DNA of 37,000 nt. It comes from Winogradskyella marina. GTDB taxonomy: Bacteria; Bacteroidota; Bacteroidia; Flavobacteriales; Flavobacteriaceae. The position numbers and the translations under genes are program-made. The stretch covers positions 1-37,000 of the forward strand of contig NZ_JADOET010000021.1 in the NCBI RefSeq assembly GCF_015645385.1, in the 5' to 3' direction. The notes under the pieces are model-generated. The model did not search any database. It saw only the letters and a program-made list of their open reading frames with translations, and had not been told where the DNA came from. Shown here in pieces: positions 15,899 to 24,937 of the stretch; within the stretch, counting starts at the first letter, position 1; every line of letters starts with the position of its first letter.

Positions 15899-16324
15899 TC
15901 AAATTAAATAAGTCTCGTCAATCTTGAAGATTTGTTTGACGACGAGTGGCGGTTTGTACTCTTCGTAAGAAGATACATTTTTATCTAAACCTTCAAAAAG
16001 GTTGATGTAAGTATATATAAATGAAGCTACAAATTGTTGTTGTTCAAAAGTAAGTTTGTCAAAATTTAGTTTTAATTCATCTTGACCATCAATGACTAAC
16101 TGTTTGTCATTACAACAATTTTTCTTGGTTATAGAGCAACCTTCTGTAGAAGGTTTTTCCATTTCCATTCCGCAACCTTTTGCTTTATTGAATATAGCAG
16201 TTTCCACTAATGTATCGCCACAATAATGCATATTCACAGTAAATGACATTGTAGAGCATAACACTACAAAAGCCATTGCTAAAGACATTATTTTATGGAA
16301 AAATTGCTTCATATCTATTTGCAA
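15899..16324 (-). CDS. HYC-CC-PP family exported protein
   Basis: This 141-aa protein starts with a signal peptide or membrane anchor (about residues 9-30; an alternative start is M5). It carries the name-giving motifs of the Bacteroidota HYC-CC-PP family: HYCGDTL (33-39), NCCND with the double cysteine at 70-71, and YKPPL near the C-terminus. C51 and C63 add to the metal-binding set. The function is not established, but these proteins accompany metal-efflux genes, so periplasmic metal binding or chaperoning is a reasonable inference. It is the last gene of the Zn/Cd block, 60 bp after the ATPase gene, and a hairpin follows. Confidence 0.85.
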   Translation of the reverse strand: MQIDMKQFFHKIMSLAMAFVVLCSTMSFTVNMHYCGDTLVETAIFNKAKGCGMEMEKPSTEGCSITKKNCCNDKQLVIDGQDELKLNFDKLTFEQQQFVASFIYTYINLFEGLDKNVSSYEEYKPPLVVKQIFKIDETYLI

Positions 16325-16384
16325 AGGTATAAAATTTTAACAACTATTGATTTTGTTTAACAGAAGTTTAATTGACTAATCTGC

Positions 16385-18337
16385 TTAATCCCAAGTCATT
16401 TTCTGCAAGCGAACCGCATTCAATATTGCTAACAATGCTACACCTACATCTGCAAAAACTGCTTCCCACATTGTGGCTAAACCACCTGCTCCTAAAATCA
16501 AAACAATAACTTTAACACCAAAAGCTAAAATTATATTTTGCCAAACAATTTTTCTTGTAGAACGACTTATTTTAATGGCTCTAACTACTTTTGAAGGCTG
16601 GTCGGTTTGAATGATAACGTCTGCTGTTTCAATAGCTACATCACTACCTAAACCACCCATTGCAATACCAACGTTACTCGCTGCTAAAACTGGTGCATCG
16701 TTGATGCCATCGCCAATAAAGGCTATTTTGTTTTCTGGGTTTTTCTTTAATGTTTCAACTTCATTCAATTTATCTTCTGGTAATAATCCACCTTTAGCAC
16801 TTTTAATATTTAACTCTTTAGCGACTTGTTGAGTAATGGAATCTTTATCACCTGAAAGCATCATAATATTTTTAATGCCTACTTTTTGTAAATTAACAAT
16901 TGTTTCTTTGGCATCTTCTTTCAATTCATCTGCAATGACCACGTACCCTGCAAATTGATTATCAATTGCAACTAATACAATAGATTCTACAATAGATACC
17001 GTTTCCGATGGAACATTAATGTTATTCGTAGTCATTAAGGCTTTATTACCTACTAAAACTGTTTTACCATTTACAATGCCTTTTAATCCTTTACCTGCAA
17101 TTTCAGAAACGTCTTGTGCTTCAAAATCTTCTCCTTCTGCTTTATAATCTAAAATTGCTTTAGCGATTGGATGAGTAGATTGTTCTTCCATTGCCATTAG
17201 GTATTTCATAAATTCGGCTTCTTCCCAACCAATTGCTTTAACCTCTTTTATTTTGAATACACCTTTGGTAACGGTTCCTGTTTTGTCCATCACCAATGTA
17301 TTTATCTTGGTCATTGCGTCGAGAAACGATGCACCTTTGAACAATATTCCATTTTTTGAAGCTGCTCCCAATCCACCGAAATAACCTAATGGAATTGAAA
17401 TCACTAACGCACAAGGACAAGATATTACCAAGAAAATTAAGGCTCTATATAACCAATCTCTAAACACATAATCATCTACAAAAAAGTAAGGAATGAATGT
17501 TACACCTATAGCTAAAAACACCACTATTGGTGTATATATACGTGCAAACTGTCTGATAAATAATTCTGTTTTAGATTTACGTGCTGTTGCATTTTGAACC
17601 AAATCTAATATTCTGGCAATAGAACTATCTTCAAATTTGTTGGTTACTTCAACTTCAATAACACTTTCTAAATTAATACTGCCTGCGTAAACTTTTGCTT
17701 CTTTCTGTATGGAATCAGGTTTACTCTCGCCTGTTAAAGCTGCGGTATTTAATGATGCTTTTTCAGATAATAAAACACCATCCAATGGAATCTTTTCACC
17801 AACACGAATTTGAATTTTCTCTCCAATGTTTACATCTTCTGGCGAAACACTTTTATAATCACCTTCACGAAACACATTGGCTTCTTTCGGTCTAACATCC
17901 AATAATGCTTTTATATTTCCTTTTGCTCTATTGACTGCTGCATTTTGAAATAATTCGCCAACTGCATAAAATAACATTACCGCAACACCTTCGGGATATT
18001 CGCCAATGATAAATGCTCCAATTGTAGCGATTGACATTAAGAAAAATTCTGTGAAAACATCGCCTTTTGTAATACTTTTCCATCCTTCTTTTACCACAGG
18101 AAAACCAACAGGAATATAGGCTATGCCATACCAAATAATTCTTATCCAGTCTTTAAAGAATGTAACATTAAAATAATCTAAAGCAATACCAGCAATGAGC
18201 ATTGTAAAACTTACTATTGCTGGAATGTATGCTTTAAAATTGTTCGGTTCACTTCCGTGATTATGTCCATCATCGTGACTATGTTCATTTTCTGAATGTG
18301 CCTTTAGGTCTTTTAAATTTAGTTTCTTTTTTTTCAT
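16385..18337 (-). CDS. zntA: Zn/Cd-type P1B ATPase (ZntA/CadA-like)
   Basis: This 650-aa pump has no N-terminal HMA domain. Residues 1-32 form a lysine- and histidine-rich tail (HSENEHSHDDGHNHG) that probably binds metal. Core motifs: TGES (202-205), CPC (307-309), DKTGT with phosphorylated D351, the THP motif and GDGINDAP. The last helix region contains WEAVFADVGVALLAILNAVRL, whose aspartate is typical of P1B-2 Zn/Cd/Pb pumps and which differs from the MxxSS of CopA. It should move Zn(II), Cd(II) or similar ions out of the cytoplasm. It lies 57 bp after the Fur-family gene and supplies metal to the Czc pump encoded upstream. Confidence 0.92.
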   Translation of the reverse strand: MKKKKLNLKDLKAHSENEHSHDDGHNHGSEPNNFKAYIPAIVSFTMLIAGIALDYFNVTFFKDWIRIIWYGIAYIPVGFPVVKEGWKSITKGDVFTEFFLMSIATIGAFIIGEYPEGVAVMLFYAVGELFQNAAVNRAKGNIKALLDVRPKEANVFREGDYKSVSPEDVNIGEKIQIRVGEKIPLDGVLLSEKASLNTAALTGESKPDSIQKEAKVYAGSINLESVIEVEVTNKFEDSSIARILDLVQNATARKSKTELFIRQFARIYTPIVVFLAIGVTFIPYFFVDDYVFRDWLYRALIFLVISCPCALVISIPLGYFGGLGAASKNGILFKGASFLDAMTKINTLVMDKTGTVTKGVFKIKEVKAIGWEEAEFMKYLMAMEEQSTHPIAKAILDYKAEGEDFEAQDVSEIAGKGLKGIVNGKTVLVGNKALMTTNNINVPSETVSIVESIVLVAIDNQFAGYVVIADELKEDAKETIVNLQKVGIKNIMMLSGDKDSITQQVAKELNIKSAKGGLLPEDKLNEVETLKKNPENKIAFIGDGINDAPVLAASNVGIAMGGLGSDVAIETADVIIQTDQPSKVVRAIKISRSTRKIVWQNIILAFGVKVIVLILGAGGLATMWEAVFADVGVALLAILNAVRLQKMTWD

Positions 18338-18394
18338 TGATTCTTAAATTTATTTCAAAGATGCCTTAAAATCAACTGCAATGGAAGTGCATTT

Positions 18395-18808
18395 TTAGCT
18401 ACTACATTTATCACAAATACCTTTTACAACCAAGTTGACGTTTTCAGACACAAAACCATCTGGTACTTTTATTTGAGGGATTTTATGGTCTGTTAAGCAA
18501 ATAGTTTTATTGCAATTAATACAATGGAAATGCAAGTGTAAATCGGTTTCAATTTCACAATTACATCCTTTTTCACAGAGCGCATATTTTGTAATTCCCG
18601 TACCATCATCTATTTGATGGACTATTCCTTTATCTTCAAATGTTTTTACAGTTCTGTATAAAGTCGTTCTATCTGCCTTTTCAAAAGCATTTTCAATATC
18701 ACTTAAAGTAACAGCGACCTCTTTTTCTGCAAGAAACTTATATATAAGCAAACGCATTGCTGTTATGCGAATATCTTTTGACTCTAATACTTCTTCTATT
18801 GTGTTCAT
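18395..18808 (-). CDS. Fur-family metalloregulator
   Basis: This 137-aa regulator has a winged-helix DNA-binding half (residues 1-80) with ITAMRLLIYKFL and the recognition helix region DRTTLYRTVKTFEDKGIV. A dimerisation half has the structural zinc site of two CxxC pairs (C96/C99 and C132/C135) and metal-sensing histidines in DLHLHFHC. C78, C82 and C84 are additional. Fur-family members sense Fe, Zn, Mn, Ni or peroxide; the sequence does not decide which. Its place between czcB (2 bp) and the Zn/Cd ATPase suggests a zinc or cadmium sensor for this block, and it is the only metalloregulator in the window. A candidate operator is the palindrome at 24905-24919. Confidence 0.9.
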   Translation of the reverse strand: MNTIEEVLESKDIRITAMRLLIYKFLAEKEVAVTLSDIENAFEKADRTTLYRTVKTFEDKGIVHQIDDGTGITKYALCEKGCNCEIETDLHLHFHCINCNKTICLTDHKIPQIKVPDGFVSENVNLVVKGICDKCSS

Positions 18809-18810
18809 AA

Positions 18811-20016
18811 TTAATGTGCGTGTTCTGCTTCCCCTTTTTTCATTTCTGCGTTAAGGTAATACGCATTATTATATGCGAATTGCGTGTTAATTTCCACGTT
18901 TTCAACGAATTGAATTGAAACCCAAAGACCATCTTTAGTGCCTATAACTACTTCGATAGGTTTAAAGCTCCAATCGTCATTTTCTTTTTCTACTGAAAAC
19001 ACATAATATCTATCGCCTTCTTTTATAACGGCACTTTCTGGTAATGCTTTTGTTTCTGTATTTTCAACTTGAATTTTACCTTGAATATACATTCCAGGAA
19101 TTAAATTGCCTTTTTTGTTTTCTATTTCTGCGTGTACGTGAACTGCTTTTGGATTGTCCTCAAACGTTTTGCTAACAGAATAAATTTCTGCGGTAAGTTC
19201 TGTATTTGGAATTGATTGTACTGTAAAGTTTACTTTTTGACCTTTCTGTACTTTATATACATCTTTTTCAAAAACCATTAAATCTGCGTGAACGTGATGC
19301 GTATTTACAATTTCAAATAATTCGGTTTGAGGTTCTACATATTGTCCTGTTTTTACTTCAACTTTTTGCACAAAACCCTCTATTGGACTTCGCAAGGCAA
19401 TACGTTGTGCAATTGTGCCATTACGAACAGAAGAGGTATTGATATTTAATATTTTTAATTGTGCTTCGAGACCATTTACCATTGCTATTGAGGCATCATA
19501 TTCTGCTTCTGCCTTTTGAAAATTAGCACCAGAACCTACACCTGCTTCATATAACTTTTGTTGACGTTCATAATTCTTTTTCAAAAAATTACTATTACTA
19601 TAAGCGTTTAAGTAATCGGTTTGCGCTTGTATAATATTTGGATGTGATAGATAAGCCACTACTTGACCTTTATTGACTTTATCTCCTTCAATAACTTCAA
19701 TTGAAACGACATTTGCACCAACAACTGTAGTTATGGCTGCTTCGTTTTGTGGTGGTACTTCTAACGTTCCATTTGCTTCTACATAACCACTCATATTGCG
19801 CAATGCAAGTGTATCGATTTTCATTTTTAACGCATCGAATTGTTGTTGTGAAAGCATTACTTCTTCGCTTTCATTATTTGCTTCATTAACTTCTGTGTTT
19901 TGTTCTTCATCGTGGGAATGACCATCATTTTCGTTATGGCTTTCTTTATTTCCGCAAGCTGACACAAAAATGGTTAACACCATTACGATAAGGATTTTAT
20001 ATGTTTTACTTTTCAT
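18811..20016 (-). CDS. czcB: CzcB-type RND efflux adaptor lipoprotein
   Basis: This 401-aa periplasmic adaptor begins with a lipoprotein signal (VSACGN, cysteine near residue 21). A histidine- and acid-rich spacer follows (about 24-52, with GHSHDEE), likely a zinc-binding segment as in CzcB. The biotinyl-lipoyl core has GDKVNKGQVVAYLSHP and IEGFVQKVEVKTGQYV on either side of the alpha-hairpin, then a beta-barrel and a C-terminal part. The protein ends EMKKGEAEHAH. It should link the CzcA pump to the fused TolC-type channel. It follows the czcA fusion after 4 bp and precedes the Fur-family gene by 2 bp, so all three are probably co-transcribed. Confidence 0.92.
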   Translation of the reverse strand: MKSKTYKILIVMVLTIFVSACGNKESHNENDGHSHDEEQNTEVNEANNESEEVMLSQQQFDALKMKIDTLALRNMSGYVEANGTLEVPPQNEAAITTVVGANVVSIEVIEGDKVNKGQVVAYLSHPNIIQAQTDYLNAYSNSNFLKKNYERQQKLYEAGVGSGANFQKAEAEYDASIAMVNGLEAQLKILNINTSSVRNGTIAQRIALRSPIEGFVQKVEVKTGQYVEPQTELFEIVNTHHVHADLMVFEKDVYKVQKGQKVNFTVQSIPNTELTAEIYSVSKTFEDNPKAVHVHAEIENKKGNLIPGMYIQGKIQVENTETKALPESAVIKEGDRYYVFSVEKENDDWSFKPIEVVIGTKDGLWVSIQFVENVEINTQFAYNNAYYLNAEMKKGEAEHAH

Positions 20017-20020
20017 TGTC

Positions 20021-23000
20021 TTATTGATTAAAATATTGTAGTTGAAATGTGCTTTCTAAATAATTTACTAATGTTGTTTGTGCTTCCAATTCTGATTGAA
20101 TGGCTTCTTTAATCAACTGCGTAAATGCAGTATAATCAATTTCGCCTTCTCTATATGCTAGTAATGCACCTGTTTTTTGCTCTTTTGTTAATGGCAATAC
20201 TTGGTCTTTGTAAAACTCCCAAGATGTTTTCCATTTGATATAATTTTCTTTAGCCTGAACAAACCTTGATTTTATTGCTTGTTTTTTGAACGCTACATTG
20301 GTTTCGGCTATTTCTTTATCAATTCTGGCACTTTTAACTTGAGCTTTGTTAGAACCTGATAAAAACGGAATGGAAATTCCTGCTTGATACGTGTAAAATC
20401 CTGAATTACCATTTACTTTTTGTAAACCACCTTGAAAATTGAACTTTGGCAAATTATCTGTTTTTGCAGCTTTGTATTTGGCTTCAGCTTCATCTACAAT
20501 ATTCTGTGACATACTGTAAAGCGGATGGCTTTCAACATCAAACGTTTTCATCTCCATATCTACAGTTACATCAAATTCATCTGAAACTGTAAAAATTTCT
20601 TCTGATACCAACCACAAATTGAATTGCTGTAAGGCAATAAGATAATCACTATAGGCTTGTACTTTTTTATTTTGAATTTGAAACGCTTGATTTTTTGCTG
20701 CTGAATATTCTAATTTAGAAATGGCTTCGACTTCATAATTTAAAGCTACTGCTTGTTCAAATTTGGAATAAATGGAATCTAATTCTTTATACAAATGATA
20801 GTTTCGCTTCATTTGATAGCATTTTGACCAAGCCTTTTTTACTTCTAATTCTAATTCCAATTCGGAAAGTTGAAAGGCTTTTTGAGCCAATAGTATCCGT
20901 TGTTCTTGTAGCTTCTTTTTAGAACCAATACCAAATACATCAATATTAGATTGACCAACACCAATGGTTGTATAAATGCCATTACCATTATCAATTTCTT
21001 CTCCACCAGTAAAAATTTGAGTAGTACCAAAATCATAGGCAGTCGCTTTTAATTGTTCTTGTTTAGTGATTTCCAATTGCTGTTGTTTGAGCATTGGATA
21101 ATTACTTTTTGAGAGTTTTATAGCTTCCTGTAATGAAATTTCGGGAATTGTATCGTTTATCTCTTGTGCATTACTTTGTGTTGTAAAACCGAATAGTAAT
21201 AATACCATAGCAGACGCTGTTACTAACTTTTTATTCGGTTTAAACCTAAATGATTTATTTTCTACCCAATGGTATAAAATAGGTAACACAAATAGTGTTA
21301 GTAAAGTTGAAGTTAATAACCCACCAATTACCACAGTAGCCAATGGACGTTGTACTTCTGCACCTGCTGATGATGAAATCGCCATTGGTAGAAAGCCTAA
21401 TACATCTGTAAAAGCGGTTAGCATAATAGGCCTGATTCTTCGTTTAGTACCTTCAACAATTCTATCTTTTAGATTGGTAACACCTTCTTCCTTTAATTCG
21501 TTGAGGCCACTTATCATTACTAAACCATTTAATACCGCAACACCAAATAACACAATAAAACCAACACCTGCCGAAATACTAAATGGCATATCACGCAACC
21601 ATAAGGCTACTACACCACCAATAGTTGCCATTGGAATGGCTATATAAATCATTAAGGTTTGTGGTAAGGACTTTAAAGCAAAGTAAATCAATATAAAAAT
21701 GAGCAACAATGCAATAGGTACAACGGTTTGTAAACGGTTGCTGGCACGTTCCAGATTTTCAAATGCACCACCATATCGAATAAAATAACCTGATGGTAAT
21801 TCCAATTGTGCATCTAATTTTGATTTTATTTCAGTTACCAAAGATTTTACATCACGACCTCTTACATTAATGCCAACATAGGTTCTTCTATTGGTATTGT
21901 CTCTACTGATTTGCATTGGTCCTGCTTTGTAGCTTATATCAGCAATTTCACGTAACGGAATTTGAGTACCAGAAGGTAAATTAATGTACAGGTTTTGAAC
22001 ATCTGAAATATCTTTTCGGTTTTGAGAACTTAAACGCACCACTAAATCGAAGCGTTTTTCACCTTCAAAAATCACACCTGCTGTACCACCTGCAAATGCA
22101 GATTGTACGGTTTGATTCAGTGTATTTATTTGAAGTCCGTATTGTGCCAATTTGTTCCTATTGTAATTAATGGTCATTTGTGGCAAACCTGTTGTGGCTT
22201 CCGCTTTCATATCTCCAATACCTTCTGTACCTGCAATAATTTTAGATATTTCTTCGGCTTTTTGGGATAAGATGTCAATTTCTTCACCATAGAGTTTTAT
22301 GGCAATATCTTCACGAACACCTTCAAGTAACTCATTAAAACGCATTTCAATAGGTTGGGTAAACTCATAATTAACACCAGGAACGATTTCAACCGCTTCT
22401 TTTATTTTCTCAATCAATTCATCCTTTGCTTCTGCTGATGTCCATTCGCTTTTAGGTTTCAGAATCACAAAAACATCTGCTAAATCCATTGGCATTGGGT
22501 CGGTTGGTATTTCGGCAACGCCTATACGACTGACTATTTTTTCGACTTCTGGAAATTTGGCTTTTACTATTTGTTCTATTTTGGTAGTGGTCTCAATAGT
22601 TTCTGTAAGTGAACTACCTGGTTTTAAAATAGCGTGAAATGCAATATCACCTTCATCGAGTTGTGGGATAAACTCGCCACCCATTCTTGAAAACATAAAA
22701 ACCGTTATCCCGAACAGCACAACTGCAATACCAATTACCCATTTACCTTTTCGCAATGCTCTAACCAATAAAGGTTGGTATTTATCTTCAACCCAATGCA
22801 CAAATCGGTCTCCATAGGATTTTTTATCATTTATAGGTGCTCTTAAAACTAAAGCAGACATCATTGGTACATACGTTAAACAAAGTACCATTGCACCAAT
22901 CATAGCGAAAATAAAGGTCAGTGCCATTGGTTTAAACATCTTTCCTTCTATACCTTGTAAGGCTAAAATGGGTAGAAAAACAATAAGGATAATCAACTGT

Positions 23001-24355
23001 CCAAAAAACGCAGCATTCATCATCTTTTTTGAAGCATTAGAAGCAACTTTATCTCGTTCTTTGGATGTTAGTTGTTTCTTTTTTAGTACTTGTGATGCAA
23101 TTAGAAATACTGTACTTTCTACAATAATTACAGCTCCATCTACAATAATTCCGAAATCTATTGCACCCAAACTCATTAAGTTTACCCAAACATCAAAAAC
23201 GTTCATTAAGATAAAAGCAAACAATAAGGATAATGGTATGGTTGAAGCGACAATTAAACCACCTCGCCAATTACCCAATAAGAAGATAAGGACAAAAATT
23301 ACTATTAATGCACCTTCGATAAGATTTGTGGTTACAGTAGAAGTTGTTTCTGCTATTAACTTACTTCGGTCTAACAAAGGTTCGATGATTACACCTTCTG
23401 GTAATGACTTTTCTATTTGAGCCATTCGCTCTTTTACATTTGCGATAACATCATTGGAATTAGCACCTTTTAGCATCATCACCAAACCACCTACAACTTC
23501 GCCTTCACCATCTTGGGTTAATGCACCATAACGTATTGCAGAACCGAATTGTACCGTAGCAATATCTCCAATAGTTACGGGAATATTATTAATATTCTTG
23601 ACTGTGATTTTTTTAATGTCATCTAAACTGCGTACCAGGCCTTCACCACGAATAAAATTTGCCTGATGGTTTTTTTCAATATATGCACCACCTGTGTTTT
23701 GATTATTGGCTTCAAGTGCATTAAACACATCGGTAATGGTTAAACCAATAGCGTTTAAATCGTTTGGGTCAACCGCTACTTCGTATTGTTTAATTTTCCC
23801 ACCTATTGCGTTTACCTCAACCACACCTTCTACCATTGCCATTTGACGCTGTACAATCCAATCTTGTATTGAGCGTAAATCTGCAATGTTGTATTTGTCT
23901 TTATACTCTGGTGCTACTTTTAAGGTGTATTGATAAATCTCACCTAAACCTGTGGAAATAGGACCCATAGTCGGTTCTCCAAAACCAGCAGGAATTTGTT
24001 CTTTGACTTCGTTTAGTTTTTCGGCTACTAATTGGCGTGGTAGATAAGTTCCCATATCATCATCAAACACAATGGTAACCACAGATAAGCCAAAACGTGA
24101 AATAGAACGAATTTCCTGAACATCGGGAAGATTGCTCATTGCCACCTCAATAGGATAGGTTACAATCTGTTCAATATCTTCTGTACCTAAATTGGGTGCT
24201 TGCGTAATAACCTGTACTTGGTTGTTAGTAATGTCTGGAACAGCATCGATTGGTACTTTGGTCATACTCCAAATACCTGCTCCAATTATGGTAAGCGTAA
24301 GCAAACCAATAATGAATTTGTTATTGATTGAAAAATCAATGATTTTATTAATCAT
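20021..24355 (-). CDS. czcA: CzcA RND pump fused to a TolC-type outer-membrane channel
   Basis: This 1444-aa fusion has residues 1 to about 1030 as a heavy-metal RND pump: PIDAVPDITNNQVQVITQAP after the first helix, DFGIIVDGAVIIVE in TM4, a porter region and GVAVLNGLVMISGLNE in the second half. The TM4 acidic residues (Asp in DFG and VDG) fit a divalent-cation (Zn/Cd/Co) pump. After FRFKPNKK comes a hydrophobic segment ending SNA-Q (about 1040-1060) that looks like a signal peptide. A complete OEP/TolC domain follows (about 1065-1444). Such fusions are known in Bacteroidota. How the channel half reaches the outer membrane is unclear; cleavage after the internal signal is one possibility. The adaptor gene follows 4 bp downstream. 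Confidence 0.94.
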   Translation of the reverse strand: MINKIIDFSINNKFIIGLLTLTIIGAGIWSMTKVPIDAVPDITNNQVQVITQAPNLGTEDIEQIVTYPIEVAMSNLPDVQEIRSISRFGLSVVTIVFDDDMGTYLPRQLVAEKLNEVKEQIPAGFGEPTMGPISTGLGEIYQYTLKVAPEYKDKYNIADLRSIQDWIVQRQMAMVEGVVEVNAIGGKIKQYEVAVDPNDLNAIGLTITDVFNALEANNQNTGGAYIEKNHQANFIRGEGLVRSLDDIKKITVKNINNIPVTIGDIATVQFGSAIRYGALTQDGEGEVVGGLVMMLKGANSNDVIANVKERMAQIEKSLPEGVIIEPLLDRSKLIAETTSTVTTNLIEGALIVIFVLIFLLGNWRGGLIVASTIPLSLLFAFILMNVFDVWVNLMSLGAIDFGIIVDGAVIIVESTVFLIASQVLKKKQLTSKERDKVASNASKKMMNAAFFGQLIILIVFLPILALQGIEGKMFKPMALTFIFAMIGAMVLCLTYVPMMSALVLRAPINDKKSYGDRFVHWVEDKYQPLLVRALRKGKWVIGIAVVLFGITVFMFSRMGGEFIPQLDEGDIAFHAILKPGSSLTETIETTTKIEQIVKAKFPEVEKIVSRIGVAEIPTDPMPMDLADVFVILKPKSEWTSAEAKDELIEKIKEAVEIVPGVNYEFTQPIEMRFNELLEGVREDIAIKLYGEEIDILSQKAEEISKIIAGTEGIGDMKAEATTGLPQMTINYNRNKLAQYGLQINTLNQTVQSAFAGGTAGVIFEGEKRFDLVVRLSSQNRKDISDVQNLYINLPSGTQIPLREIADISYKAGPMQISRDNTNRRTYVGINVRGRDVKSLVTEIKSKLDAQLELPSGYFIRYGGAFENLERASNRLQTVVPIALLLIFILIYFALKSLPQTLMIYIAIPMATIGGVVALWLRDMPFSISAGVGFIVLFGVAVLNGLVMISGLNELKEEGVTNLKDRIVEGTKRRIRPIMLTAFTDVLGFLPMAISSSAGAEVQRPLATVVIGGLLTSTLLTLFVLPILYHWVENKSFRFKPNKKLVTASAMVLLLFGFTTQSNAQEINDTIPEISLQEAIKLSKSNYPMLKQQQLEITKQEQLKATAYDFGTTQIFTGGEEIDNGNGIYTTIGVGQSNIDVFGIGSKKKLQEQRILLAQKAFQLSELELELEVKKAWSKCYQMKRNYHLYKELDSIYSKFEQAVALNYEVEAISKLEYSAAKNQAFQIQNKKVQAYSDYLIALQQFNLWLVSEEIFTVSDEFDVTVDMEMKTFDVESHPLYSMSQNIVDEAEAKYKAAKTDNLPKFNFQGGLQKVNGNSGFYTYQAGISIPFLSGSNKAQVKSARIDKEIAETNVAFKKQAIKSRFVQAKENYIKWKTSWEFYKDQVLPLTKEQKTGALLAYREGEIDYTAFTQLIKEAIQSELEAQTTLVNYLESTFQLQYFNQ

Positions 24356-24428
24356 ATAAAATGTATTAATTCAGTTAAACTATTCGATACAATTCTGATA
24401 TAAGAAATAGAATTACACGAAATGATAA

Positions 24429-24463
24429 GAACCTTTTAGGTTCAAAATTGGATATAGTTATCC
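24429..24463. repeat. Two adjacent dyads before czcA
   Basis: GAACCT-TTT-AGGTTC (24429-24443) is a perfect 6-3-6 palindrome. GGATA-TAGT-TATCC (24450-24463) follows 6 bases later. They lie in the 123-bp gap between the small exported protein and the czcA fusion. They could be an operator pair, a processing site or a weak terminator; neither has a convincing T run on the minus strand. Confidence 0.4.
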
Positions 24464-24478
24464 TTTAAAAAAACTGAA

Positions 24479-24874
24479 TTATACTTTAGGGGGTTGGAAA
24501 AGTGATTCCAAATATCTGGAAGTGAAGTCTACTTTATGTAAATTATACTGTTTTTTCTCTTCAAATTTTAGTTGCTTGGTTAAAGCCAAATTATTGTTCG
24601 CAATAATTAATACCAAAGGGTGACAACACTGATTATGGGAATGGACTGGTGTATTCTCCTTTTCTGGGTTATGATGATGTTCTTCATTTTTAGCATCGCT
24701 GTCAATGTAGTCTTCAACTAAATATTCAAAGAAAGAGTCGCCATAAACTTTATGGTTTTGATAATGGGTAATTACATTTGAAATTTCTTTAATTGGGCCA
24801 CAAAAGTCCATATCTATGCTTATCCCTTGAAAAAAGAATAAAATAGACATTGATATGGAAACAATTATTTTCAT
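24479..24874 (-). CDS. Diverged HYC-CC-PP-like exported protein
   Basis: The preferred start gives a 131-aa protein opening with MKIIVSISMSILFFFQGISI, a signal peptide. An in-frame ATG ten codons upstream (24904) overlaps the likely promoter and is less probable. The order of motifs parallels the HYC-CC-PP family: DFCGPI after the signal, a histidine-rich stretch (EEHHHNPEKE, VHSHNQ), CC in NQCCHP and PP in FQPPKV at the very end. HYC itself is replaced by DFC. A periplasmic metal-binding role is inferred from the motifs and from its place ahead of the Czc pump. It follows the Argonaute gene by 63 bp but has its own promoter-like sequence. Confidence 0.7.
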   Translation of the reverse strand: MKIIVSISMSILFFFQGISIDMDFCGPIKEISNVITHYQNHKVYGDSFFEYLVEDYIDSDAKNEEHHHNPEKENTPVHSHNQCCHPLVLIIANNNLALTKQLKFEEKKQYNLHKVDFTSRYLESLFQPPKV

Positions 24875-24884
24875 ATAATTTAGA

Positions 24885-24919
24885 CAAATATACAAATTAA
24901 TCAATGCACAAGTTGTGCA
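24885..24919 (-). promoter_or_regulatory. Promoter with overlapping 15-bp palindromic operator
   Basis: On the minus strand TATATTTG (24885-24892) matches the Bacteroidota -7 consensus TAnnTTTG. Upstream lies the perfect palindrome TGCACAA-G-TTGTGCA (24905-24919), which contains or adjoins the TTG of the -33 region; the spacing to the -7 box is 16 or 25 bases depending on which TTG is used. The predicted transcription start is only a few bases before the ATG at 24874. A regulator bound here would block the promoter; the Fur-family protein of this block is the obvious candidate. The motif match is seen; the regulator is inferred. Confidence 0.55.
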
Positions 24920-24937
24920 AATAAATTGATTGGTAAA

